Source of the DNA: Campylorhamphus procurvoides
Lineage: Eukaryota > Chordata > Aves > Passeriformes > Dendrocolaptidae
Direction of reading: 5' to 3'
DNA: 64,000 nt
NCBI GenBank assembly: GCA_013396655.1
Contig: WBMV01000118.1
Coordinates: 1-64,000, forward strand
The position numbers were made by a program, and so were the translations under genes. Of the stretch, positions 37,041 through 48,749 are shown piece after piece. Below the pieces are notes generated by a model. That model made no database searches. It worked only from the letters and a program-made list of their open reading frames with translations, and was not told the origin of the DNA. Numbering within the stretch: the first letter of the stretch is position 1; each line of letters opens with the position of its first letter.

Positions 37041-38761
37041 TTTCCTCCATAGAGATTCTTTTCTGCATAAGGGCCTAAGAGAAAATAGATAACTATAAAG
37101 AGCAACTGTAATGAGCCAGCATATGGGCCAAAGAGAAGGGGATTATTAATGCTTTCAGGTTCAGTGAGGACTAGGGTTTAAATATCAACCTCCTACAGTG
37201 AGACATGAAAGACTCTCATAAATGTGTTAAATCGTATCAGGTCCATTTAATATCATTATGTTTAATAAAAGTATCTTTGCACTATAATAATCAGTGAGGA
37301 CAGTAGGTGGACCAGTGAGGCTGTTCAGGAAGGAGAATATATTCCTTCTTCTGGAGCTATCCTCCCTTCTACTGCTTTCTGTTGTGTAGGTCTCCAATAA
37401 ACAATAAGCTCTAAGTCCTTTAATCTCTGGGAAAATCTTAGAACTACCTTTAGGATGGTACAAACACAACTCCATGACACAACTGAGCTAGGGAATTAAG
37501 AGTGAAGTTCTATGAACCAGAATGGTAGAAATGAGTGTGGGAAAAGTTCTTGTGCAACCTCTGTTTTGTTGGCAATGCTTCCAATAATTGGTAAGATAGA
37601 CCATGAAACTGCCAGTCAGAATAAAACTTAGAATAAAACTGCAACTAGGACTTTTATTAGAATGACCTTTCAACCTTCTTTATTGTTTCTCCCTTCTCTC
37701 TTTCTAAACCTCTTGCTGTGGACAGAGAAAAAAATACATCTTTTTTGTTGTTTATCATCCCAGGGGGCAAAATCCTCAACAAGAGGTTGATTTATTTGAA
37801 GCATTTAATTCTAAAGATAGTTTATGATATGCAAATGCTGCAAAGATCATTTGTCAAAACAAGAACACTGGGGATCCTTGACCCCAAACCTCAACAGCTT
37901 TTATTATAATCATGTTATGATGCCTAAACATCATAGCAGTGAGTCTCTAACACAGTGTAGCTAGATTTTGTATGAAGTTTGGAGGTAGTCAGCAACAGTT
38001 TTTATGTTTGAAAGCTTATATGGGAAATTTTTATTTTAAATAGGTCAAAGACAAAAGCACTCTGTGCAGGAACATAAAAACAGAATTTCAAATAAATACT
38101 TTGGATTTTTCAGAATCGAAATCTAACTGATGAATGGTTGTAAAACCAATTTGTACTTCCTTGTCTCACAGAAAATATAACAGAAACAGAAGATGGCTAT
38201 TCAGTACGAAGACCTACCAAACTGTCGTGTTTAAAAATGAAATTGCATTTTTTGGAAGAAAGAAAATGAGCTTTATGCAACTTTGCAAAATAGAACAAGA
38301 AAACACATGTCTTTTTGAGACATTTGCAAATTGTTTGTCTATATAACAATATTTGGTATTATCTTTTCTAATAGGTAATAAAGGCCTGTGTGAATAAAAT
38401 GTAACCAATTACATCAAATATAATATGACACACTGTCAAGAAAAAAATGCATCTTTCTTTACCTCTGCTGTAACCATGGCCTTTGACTCCAGAAGTTTTC
38501 ATGCCCTGCTCATTGTACCAAATGTATAATTAACCCCATTCAGCTCACAACTGCAGAGTATCATGACACTGATGTGTTCAGGAAAGCAAGAAGTCAAATT
38601 AATGAAAGGGAAAAGTCCATCACCAGAAATGCATGGATATGGCCTCTGGCTGAGAAATTCACTGAATTGCACATTGCCAGAAGCTGGAAAGACACACTTA
38701 GAAAAGGATCCCTTTATGCCTGGTCCACTTTTCTGCTCCTTCCATAGTGGCTGGATCCTTG
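37041..38761. other. Unique AT-rich sequence, no gene seen
   Basis: A small tandem repeat of AGAATAAAACT lies at 37618-37640. The 93- and 102-codon frames on opposite strands at 38499-38844 overlap each other and the following CR1, and are not genes. Confidence 0.5.
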
Positions 38762-38916
38762 AGGTGTGCAGAGAGGCGGTGGATAGCCCATCCCTGGAAA
38801 CATCCAAGGCCAGGCTGGATGGAGGTCTAAGTGACCCGAGCTAATTGAAGATGTCCCAGCTCATTGCAGGGGGATTGGACTACATGTACCTTCTAGCCCA
38901 TACTATTCTATGGTTT
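38762..38916 (+). mobile_element. CR1 LINE 3' end
   Basis: GAGGCGGTGGATAGCCCATC, CCTGGAAACATCCAAGGCCAG, GCTGGATGGAGGTCTAAGTG, GAAGATGTCCCAGCTCATTG and GGGGGATTGGACTACATG are the standard order of the CR1 3' untranslated region. It closes with ATTCTATGG, the start of the CR1 terminal octamer repeat. Truncated at the 5' side, as most CR1 copies are. Divergence is moderate, so it is not recent. Confidence 0.92.
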
Positions 38917-41900
38917 TATATAGACCATGGATCTGCCAGTAAGGCACAGGATGCATTCGGAGTCCTTTGCTGCTGCATTCAACTTTTTTCATATTTCACT
39001 TACAAGTTGTGTAATTTAAGTATTTCTCATTTAACTAATAGGTATCATAGAGCTTGATGCAGAGAAAAGATGTGTAGAACAGCCTTCTAGGGTTCAGGCA
39101 GTATGCACCTGAGCACTTTCAAACCTCTGGTCTATCCCAGAAAGATGCAGAAGTGAACCCTGGCCTAGAATGAAAGACAACATTGAGCTGTTAATCTTCA
39201 GGATACACGTTCCTTCTTCATACAGGGCTTACAGAGTTATGCCCTGAGCTGGCCATCATTTGCCAGGAAAGGATTTCATCCCTGGTACTATCCTGTCTGC
39301 CACAATAGCCACAAGCTTATGTTACAACCTAGACAGTGATTACATCTCCTCAGGAAAGGAGCTCCAATGACTCCAAATATCCCCCCAGACAACTTAGACT
39401 TAGTCCGTACCTAACTGTCACATGTAGATTAGTTTGGTATCCATAGCTTGTTCCAGTGGAGGGCAGAGTATGAGAAGAGATCATATGACAAAGCATGTCC
39501 TTTACTGGAGACATGTTGGTTCATTCCATGCTTAAATTGAACCCACAGAGGAACACACTGTGCATTGTGCAAAGACTCTGAGAAATGCAATAAATTGTTT
39601 TGGAATGGGAAACACATCCATCAGGCCAAATTCAGCCAAAGATTTTCCCTTCTCATTCTGCTGACTTGAATTATCAGTATTTACAGACAGTAGTAAGGAA
39701 CAGTAAGAAAATCCAGTAAGAAGCCTTTGTTCCTTCCTAGGCAGTCTCTAGGCAGATTATATAAAAGAGAACCAAATTTCATAGGATTTCAGTAAAAGTT
39801 TTATCAAAGACCAAACAAAGATACAAAGCAGTAGTTTAATGACTTCTCACTGCTAAACAGTGATGGTTCGTAATAAAGGTAGAAGAACATAAATCTATTA
39901 GACAAATAGAAAACTAGACCGTAGAAAAGTAAACTGCTGAACACTTGAATCCCTCATATAGGTCTGAGAGTACATCTTTATCAATGATTGATGTTGGAGA
40001 AGAAATAAGATTTAAGTGCTTATCCCTTAAAGACCTTGCAGAATCCAGTGCAACACAAATATGGTAGGCACATCACTAAAGTAGGGACATGGTGCCTCAT
40101 GACAGATGGACTGAATAAAGGCCTCCAGGTTCCATGAAAGGGAAATACACAAAGGCAATAGGAAAAGAGGTGAGTTCAGACCGCAGCAACACTTTTGCAG
40201 AAAGATTGCCTGGGTCAGGAACCGCATTTTTGAAATTTATTTTATTATTCTTTTATTAATGTCTTTTCTTTTTTCCCTCTCCCCCTCCTTTTTTAAAAAA
40301 AAAAAACTAGCAAAGTGTCTTTCTTAAGACTGCATTATGAGCACAGAGTTAAACATGGTAGGGTGCCAATCTACAACCAGGGCCAAGAGCCCTTACTAAA
40401 AACTAGGTCAGCCTCAAGGGTTATATCAAGTAACACCCCCTGGCTAAGCTGCCCTTTAAGATTTTGCAGTAAAATATTTTCCATTATTCCCCATTTTTCT
40501 ATTTTGTGAATATGAAAGCATTGGGAACAGATTCCCTCCTCCTGTACCAGCACCACTCTTCCAGTCTGTACTGCATATGTTCTGTAGAAAGGGGCTTTGG
40601 AAACAGAGGAAAACTCAGGCTACAATAGTGGTCTGCTACGAAACAATGCAATGCATCTTATTTTCATTTTTATTTTTTAGAGTCTGTACTCCAAATATTC
40701 TCTCTTCCTTGCAGTGTGAAAAAGCATACAATCTAAACATCACTGGCTGCATGTGAATTTTTTGCAATACTTTTCCAAAACAAAATAATCCCCATTCATA
40801 TTTAATGGCTCCTTTCCCTGCACAGTTAGCCAAAGAAAATAAGCTGGGGAGTTGCTCATCCTAAAGGAATTCAAATAATTTAAAAAGTAATAAATTAGGC
40901 ATATTCCCCCAGGATCAGTCAATAAGCAGGATTAATTTAGTTTTCAATACATCATGCTCTCCATAATCTTTGCTCCTGGTGAACATCAGAGAGTATTTTG
41001 CCCCGCAAGCTCAGTCCAGAATAATTAGGTTTTATCAGTGTTGATCTGACCTCTGAGAATGATTTCATTTTCTCAGTACTTTAATAATGAAATTATTTTT
41101 ATCTATTTATGTATCTAAAAGGTGATCCTCCCATTTTGAGTAGATGATTATGTTCCCAGCTTTAAGAAAAATTGAATACAGAATAGGATGAATCACTTTA
41201 AGATATTCCACTGTACTGGTGCTTCCCAGCATTCATATCTTATAGACAACAAATATTTCCTTCACTTGATTGTCAAAAGCTTATCAGACCAGGTTTACCT
41301 AAGTCTTCTGTGATCTTTCCCAGAAAACTATAATTCCTCAGATTTAAGTTGTTTGGTTCTACCAAATCAGAGATTCTCATTTGGACAAATAACAATGGTT
41401 GGTTAATTTCCATCATTTTGACCATTCCACTGTAATAAGGTGACAATACATTTTACTTCTGTTTCATGGTTTCAGAAGGATGAAGAAACAATTCCAGGCT
41501 CTCATAGGAAGTCAAAGTGAGAAAAAGTGGTAGAGTCCAGACAGAGAGAAAATTTATTTGCAACCTTTTTCTCAGTAAATATGTGTTTCCATTACTTGTA
41601 GCAGGTATGGTTTTGCATTAGGCTACCGCTGCAAGCCTCTTGAGGTTTTTCTGAGCTTGTCTTGGCCCACCTGGAGATTTGATTCAGCTTGTAACAGCAG
41701 TTACCTATTGACAGTGTGTGGCAGGGTAGGGGCCATTACCTGCTTGGTTTCAGCTTTTGCTTAGCTTGGAACAACTCTGAGGTGTAATACCTGTTAGGCA
41801 AGACCAAATGCAGGAAACCTGAGGGCTGTAAACTGGGGACAGTTAGTGTTCAGCAAAAAAATGCAACCTTGGGCATCATGTAAACCAGTCTCATGGGCAA

Positions 41901-42069
41901 CTGTGAGTACCAAGAAGTATTGTATGCATGCAAAACACACCATATAGAGAGAGTACCTGGAGATATAACATGGATCTGCAGACTGATGATGAAAGAATAG
42001 ACTGCACAGTCTGTCAGCAAACATAAAAAACATTTGCCCCTAGTAAATATCAGAGGAGGAGGAAGAAAC
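38917..42069. other. Unique sequence, no gene seen
   Basis: Contains a T6A12 homopolymer junction at 40289-40306 after a pyrimidine-rich run. No exon or named repeat found. Confidence 0.5.
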
Positions 42070-42096
42070 CTTCAGCACCGACTGAAGGTGCTGAAG
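42070..42096. repeat. Strong hairpin: perfect 10-bp GC-containing arms, 7-base loop
   Basis: CTTCAGCACC (42070-42079) and GGTGCTGAAG (42087-42096) are exact reverse complements around GACTGAA. The stem is too short for a typical microRNA precursor, and the flanks do not extend it. Directly after it, CATACTCCTAG is duplicated (42097-42121). Confidence 0.85.
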
Positions 42097-42121
42097 CATA
42101 CTCCTAGCATACTCCTCCTAG

Positions 42122-44484
42122 CAAAGGAAGGAATTGGGATACTTAAGACTCACAGTAGCTCCTGTGTGCTCTGCACAAATGGACACCATCAGCTTTTGGA
42201 CATCCTGGGTCAGTGGGAGGATCAGAGAAGGGGATGAATACTATAAAATGTCACTTGAATAGTGGTATGCAATTTGAACTGTGTAGGATCGCTGTAGCTG
42301 CACTAATTCCTTGATAAGACTGTTAAGACTGTAAATAGATCAACATGGAATTGCTGGTTTGTGTATATTGTATGTTCCTTTTGCCCATAAAGAACGTGTT
42401 TTTCTAACCTCAGAGTGCTGGGATAGCATTGTATGTTTTGCATTTTCTGTATGTATTTAGAAATTAATATTGATACTAACCAAAAATCCCAGCGAACACC
42501 AGCACACACTCTGGCTTACTGATGCACATTTGTGAGTTTCCCCTTCCTAAGGTAAAACCTCTCTTCTCTCTTTGAATCCACAGACTACAGTCATGCTTCA
42601 ATAAGAAGATATTAAAGTCACAAATAGCTTTGTGTATACAAGGGTCTGCACACAAGACAAAACACAATGCACAGCAAGATTATAACATTGGCCATACCAG
42701 AAGATATAATCTAGCCTCAGACTCACCAAGGTGGTTATATGTACACTAGTGCGTGACTTCATATGCAGGGCAATTTTTAACTCACTCTTTGTAAACATAT
42801 TCAGAGAGTAGAAAATTCTGGCCCTCCTGTGCTGATCTGAAACTGTCTTCTCTTGCTCTTTATATATCTCTTTCCCCATCTGCTTTCAAAATGTTATCTT
42901 AACTAGGATTAATACAGATACCTTGGGAAGCTTCTTATCTCTAATAGGAATTAGGTTTATAATAATAATAATAAAGCATCTTTAATCATGGAAGAACAAT
43001 GGAGGGGGAGGGAAGCTGTAAGAAGAAATGTTGGTGTAGGAGAATAAACAGGTGGCATTGGAGATCATGGATGGACCCACACCAAAACCTGAGATCCAAA
43101 TACCCCTGAACTTTGAGAACATCTGAAGCCAGATCAAAAAGTTTTGATCTGAACCCCTGCATTTCTCTCTGAATTAGAGATGGATAAGCTGGCTCTGATA
43201 AAAGAAGGTCCATCCTGAGACTTTTTGAAATTCAAAAGAGCTCAGTTTACCTTTTAAATTAAGTTCTGAGCAGCTTTCCTACTTCTTGCATTCAGCCAGA
43301 AGATGGGGAAATGTCAAAACACAGCATGAAAGACATGCCTGCCCAGTCTGAATGAAGGTGTGCTGAAAATCTCCTCAGGGAGGTTGATCCTCTGAGATTT
43401 CCAGAGCAAGAAATCCTGGATGTACTTCAGAAAAATAGTTAAAAGTTTTAGGCAATTGACTGAATGAAACCACAACATCAAACAAATTGAGGTTCACCAT
43501 GGCTTGCTATTCAACTGGAATATAATTGCATTTATTTTAGATATATGGGATTCTCCTGTTTGTAAGCAAAGACCTTCAGAGTTCATTGGCTCCCATGCCA
43601 AAGATATTGGTTGTTATATCTGTACTAGGAAATAAAGTACATCCTGCCTTTCCTCTGGCCAACTGAAAGGGCATGGCTCATGCCTGCAGCACTGAACTCT
43701 CCTGTCCTTCAAACCCCGGTGGCTGCATCCAAACTGCCTATGGGGATTAGTCCTTGGCCCATGTTCACCTGTGAGACGTGCCGAGAGCTTGCTGGGGAAT
43801 GAGCTAAAGGCATGACAAAAATTGTGCCGGATACTGTGTTCATATTGAACAGTATGGACAATCATGGGATAGCAGCAGGTCTCTGCCCTGGTACTTTCTT
43901 TGTCAGAAAAGCCACCTTGATGCTGGTTATCTGCTGCTGGGACTGTAGTCCCCCTTCCCAGAAAGGTGTAGTGCCCAATTTTGAGTATCGTCAGTCTTTT
44001 GTGCAACTCTTCTTGCCAAGTTTCAATATGATGCTCTTTGTGAATGAACTTGCTTGTCTCTAGTCAGAAATTGAACATCCTTGTTAGCCCACTTGATTTT
44101 GGCCCTGTTCATCAGGAAATACTCAGTCAGAGGTTCACTTTTTTTTTTAAGTGTATGTGTGTGTTGTCAAAGGTCTGTTCCTGTTCTGAGAAAACTGGAA
44201 ATCACAGCTAGTTCATCTGGCAGTGACACATCTCCAGAGTGATATGGATCAGTGAAAGGATGCAAAGATAATTAACATCACTGCCCTGTTAATTCAAAGT
44301 TGTCATTTAAAAGCTGGAAAGGCAGCCACTGCTGGTGAGCTATTATATCATCTTGAGTCCAGGGTATATCATAGTCACAGAGTGAGTGTGTGTTGAAAAG
44401 AGGCCTGGATAGACAGACTTACATCTTGTCTCCCACTGCGTGCCCATTTTCCCCTTAGAAAGAAGCCTAAATCCATAGACTGAA
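42122..44484. other. Unique sequence, no gene seen
   Basis: An (ATA)n run lies at 42959-42974. At 43614-44063 a GC-richer patch has frames of 130 codons (minus) and 83 codons (plus), neither of which I recognise. Confidence 0.45.
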
Positions 44485-44545
44485 GTCACCTTCCAGATGA
44501 CACCAAGTTGGACGGGAGTATTACTCTGCTACCCACTTCATGTAG
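44485..44545 (+). mobile_element. Short CR1 reverse-transcriptase fragment
   Basis: GATGACACCAAGTTGG and GGGAGTATTACTCTGCT translate to Asp-Asp-Thr-Lys-Leu-Asp-Gly-Ser-Ile-Thr-Leu-Leu. This matches the CR1 stretch around the catalytic (Ala/Val)-Asp-Asp of the reverse transcriptase. The residue before the two Asp is Pro, and the flanks are not recognisable. Confidence 0.5.
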
Positions 44546-47500
44546 ATCATAGTATTCTAGTGTCTAATTAATTCCCAAATTTTTACCCAGTAACACTCAC
44601 ATACATACTACTGTATGTGTGTTTAAGAAATAATCAGCTTTGTCTATGTTCTGGCTGATTGGGGTGCTTGCATGGAAATGGAGGCAAAGGGTGAGTGGTT
44701 GTTGCATGGTTAAGAGAAGACCAAATTGCAGATGAGAGAAATTAAAGACGTCAGTTTTGTTCATAGTTCTGAATGCAATGAGATCTGCAGCAATTAGTTT
44801 CTGCTTCAAGGGGTCTGTGCTTGACTTGGTGTAAGATACGTGTTCTGCACTCATGCTTCCCATGCTTTCCCACATACATTGATCACGTAATTTCTTCAGG
44901 AAGGCATTATGAGATCCCAGGAGATCCCATATTGAAGTCTCAGAGCCACCAAGTCCACTAATGGGATCGGTTGCCATCTACTTTAACTTTACCACATGGT
45001 AAGTGAAGAACCAAACTGGACTAGTGAGGCACAGTGGCTGCCATGTTCCATGAGAGTTTAATTTTCAGAGCAAGGGATAAAGCTTTATTATAACCTGAAC
45101 TAGTTAAACTTCAAGGTGATTAATGCAAGGGCATTTTTTATTGGAGATGAGAATGTTTGGATAGAGCACAGCTTCCAAGCTAGGGAATGATTTCCTTTTG
45201 TACAATACAAATTGTGCTGATGTGAATGTATTTTTTATTTAGATAGAGGTTTCTGTGAGCATTTGTGTCTGTGTTGAGAACCAGGAGCACAATGAAAAAA
45301 AAAATCTAAGCATGTAAATGAAAAAAACCTGTTCTTTTATAAAGAAAATTGGTCTGCTCTCTTTTGGTTGCATTGCTTACGTAGTTGTTAGTTTAATCTT
45401 TATTATAAAGTTTTTTGCATTCTTTTTTAAATGTGTGGCAAACAAAGTAACTGAAACATAGGTAGACATAATACATTTGGGTTACACCAAAAAAAAAATA
45501 CTGGCATGACTTTAAAGGCACACATTTCATAACACCACATGTGCAAAGCATTATAATAATTGCACTGTGCACATCTGTAGCAGACAGAGTGAACAATGAA
45601 TATTAAAAACACATTCCTAAAGCTGGCCCAGAAGCTTGGCAGAGGTATTTTATACAGGAGACCTGTACCAGAGCCCAAATGATGGGCGTTCTGCATCCAG
45701 AGCTGGTATGCTCTAGTGGCAGCTAAAGTGAGGGCAGTGGGGAAGAACATGGGAGGGCTGCTCCATTTGTCATTGCTTTATACCCTGTCTTTCTACCCCA
45801 CAGAAGGTATCTTGCTGAAAAAATCTGGCTGGAGCCCTCAGTGGTTGCTATTCAAGAGTGCTGTAGTTCTAGAAAGAGGAGGAAAAGGGATGAATGTGGA
45901 AGCAAAACAGCAATGAACAAATGTTCTGAAGGCCAGATTGGGAACACCTGGCCCCTCTTCACTGGAAGGAGACAAGAAACACTTGGATTTCCTGAGATGC
46001 GTGCTCCTGGTCAAGATGGACAAGATAAGTACCCACATTCAAGTTGTGTGGTTCCTGTAAATTTATAATACATGCTGTCTAATTAGTGGGCTATTCAGAC
46101 TATTAAAATCATTTTATGGGGAAAAACAATGGGATATCATTCAATCAAAACATTCATGCAGACAGTGAAGAATGCAGTAGACACCAATTAAACAGCAGTT
46201 CACCTTTCCAGTAAAGAGCAATTCCAGAATGGTTTGAAGATTCTGATATTGCTTCATAAAGCAAAAAGCAGAATATCATGTTTTCATTTTATAGCAGCAG
46301 GAGACATGTCATTAAAAGCCCCAGAACTCAAATGCCTTTCACAAGCTCAGGAGAGTGAACTTCCTGCCAGACCCTAGAAATGGGAGAGATGTCAGGATGT
46401 CCCAACTCTGAATCCAGGGGCTTTGGCATGAGATTGCAGCTGTGCAAGCAACACCCAAGATCTTATTCTGTCCTACAGAAGGAGGAACATGGCCTACAGC
46501 CCAAATGGTAAACATTTAACAGGGGAATGATCTTTCCCCTTTTCTTTTCTCTTTTGAGTACTTTCATACATCCATATTATTTTAATTATTAGGACCATTG
46601 TCTACTCGTTCTTTTCCTTCTTTTTTCACCTTAGAACTTTTCTCTTTAGATGCCTACAAAAATTAAAAATTCTGATGTTGTTGCTCACCATACTCAGCAC
46701 CACTGCTGCCTTTTACTTCTGCATTAATCAATCTGTATCATAGATTGAGATAGTAAGGTTTTTAGAGGAAAGACCATCCTTACATTCTGTGATTATATAG
46801 TGTCAACCAGTCCTATGAGCTACAATTAATGTTTAAAAGTATTATGGTAATACTTCTATTATTACCACTATTAATTAATCTGTGGTTAAGTCTTTAATGA
46901 TACTATTTAAGATGAGATCACACATTGAATGACTTTTGAACTTCAAGAAAAATAACATCTTCATTGTCACAAGAGAGATTTAAAAATTATACTATTTAAA
47001 ATAATAAAAATTGAGACTTTTCCTGAGGTAATGCAAAATAGATGCTTCCTTTTTTGGCTGAGAAGTGGGGATTTGCCAGCAATTCTGAAACATTAAGAGC
47101 AGAACTTAGAGAAAAAACACATTAAGGGATTTGCAATAAAGTAAACACTGGGTATTTATAAACTAATAGTAACAAAAATCAGAGATGCAATGAATTTCAT
47201 TAGTAAACATGTCAGTAATCTAAAAAAATAATCATAATCCCATTTTCTTTTCTTTCCTTCTTTGGCACACTTCTCTGGTTAAATGAACTTAACAAAGCTG
47301 TGGATTGCTTAGCCCAAACATGTAATATCTTCAAAACAATTAACAGCATTCAGAAAGACCCTTTGATGTGAAATTAGAGAAAATTAATGTATTAAAAATT
47401 AGGTATTTGGATTTTGATTAAGTAACCCAGTAAAGAGCTATTCTGAGATGCAGTTAGAATTTGTATTCCTTAAATAGGAAATTCATGGTTTGCCTAAACC

Positions 47501-48439
47501 CAATAACTGTGTATTACAGTTTCTAGACAATTATGTAGAAAAAGTACTTAAATTCCCTACCAGTCATCTTCCTTATTAATATGTTATGCATCAAAAGCTC
47601 TCAGTGACCTAGATACTATGAAATCTAATGAGAAATGTTGAAACTTAATAGTTCTGATGTTGCAGGTTCAAAAAATACTGTAGCTGTCTTGAATTTTTGC
47701 AAAGAGTGAGAAAGCCAGTTGTCTAGAGGAATGTGCTAATTAAGAATACTCTTGGAATGTAAACTCAGGTACATTTCCAAAGGGCTGTGGGAAGAAGAAA
47801 TCTGATGCTAGCTATCAGGGAAGAGGGAGTCTTGCTTTATGCAAATCTTAAACCTACATTCCCAGGAACCAGAGATAAGGATAAAGCAAAAGGAGGGCAG
47901 AAGTAGTGGGAAGGGATCCATCTTGGACAAAGAATGCAACCTTGAGTGGTGCTGGGGTTTTGGATGTCTGCCTTTCTTTCCTTCCCTCATGTTATAAATC
48001 CGTTTGGAACATGGCATTGAAGAAACAAGGAACTACTGAGCTTCTGCCTCGGTTATTGAGGCTGACTACAGCCTCAGAAAGTATGATCTGAAACAAAGCA
48101 CCCTCCAGTAGAGGATTACTGGGATCTATTGCTGCCTATTACGGCAAAGTAATATCTCAGAGAAGTTGTGAATGGCAATTTGAAGAACAGACTAATCCCA
48201 AGTATTTTAAGCTATTTGAGGGATACTGCTTTTCAAGGATCCACCAAGCTTAAGAATGGTCCAAGCCAGTGAGCAGAAAACCAAGGAGGTTTGCATGAAT
48301 GAATAAGAAGATCCTGATGAAACTCAAACATAAAAACAAAGTGTAAAAGCAAAGGAATCAGGGTTGGATTTCCAAGGAGGAATATAGAGACACTGCCTGA
48401 GTGTGTTGGCATGGTGCTAGTAGTTGAGGCTACTTTAAG
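44546..48439. other. Unique sequence, no gene seen
   Basis: The 126-codon minus-strand frame at 44597-44977 and those at 45.4-46.1 kb are unrecognised and overlapped by others. 46.5-47.7 kb is very AT-rich and without frames. Confidence 0.45.
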
Positions 48440-48682
48440 GATAGTAAGTTGAGGCAACGGACATGTACATCAAGAAGCAAAGCTTCTTTACTGTGGGGGT
48501 GATGAAATGCTGGCACAGGTTTCCAAGAGGAGCTGAGGTGTATCCATCCCTGGGCATCTCCAAAGCCTAGCTGAACACAGTCCTGATCAACTTCATTTAT
48601 CTCAACCTGCTCTGAGCAGAGATGTTCAGTCAGATGATCTGCAGAGATCCCTTCCAAATCAATGATTTTGTGATTCTGTCAT
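48440..48682 (+). mobile_element. CR1 LINE 3' end, older copy
   Basis: GCTTCTTTACTGTGGGGGTGATGAAATGCTGGCACAGG, read here in two pieces (48480-48499 and 48500-48519), is followed by the 'ccatccctgggcatctcc' and 'gagatcccttccaaatcaatgattttgtgattctgt' type blocks. These match the CR1 3' end: 'fctttactgagaggg', 'tggatgccccatccctg', 'ggtcccttccaacccaaaccattctatgattctatg'. The terminal octamers are decayed (GATTTTGTGATTCTGT). 5' truncated. Confidence 0.8.
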
Positions 48683-48696
48683 TGCATTTACCTCAC

Positions 48697-48749
48697 TTTT
48701 TTTTTTTTAAGTTTAACTGTTTTTAACAAAACAGTTTAACTGTTTTGTT
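48697..48749. repeat. Poly-T followed by a perfect 12-bp-arm palindrome
   Basis: T13 (48697-48709) is followed by GTTTAACTGTTTT and then AACAAAACAGTT (48725-48736), a single T, and AACTGTTTTGTT (48738-48749). The two arms are exact reverse complements. The first GTTTAACTGTTTT also partly repeats the right arm. Confidence 0.85.

Noticed and set aside
42070..42096. Possible microRNA precursor
   Set aside because: The stem is only 10 bp and the flanks do not pair. A precursor needs a stem roughly three times longer.
43614..44063. GC-richer patch with a 130-codon minus and an 83-codon plus frame
   Set aside because: Frames open on both strands point to base composition. Neither translation shows a known domain.
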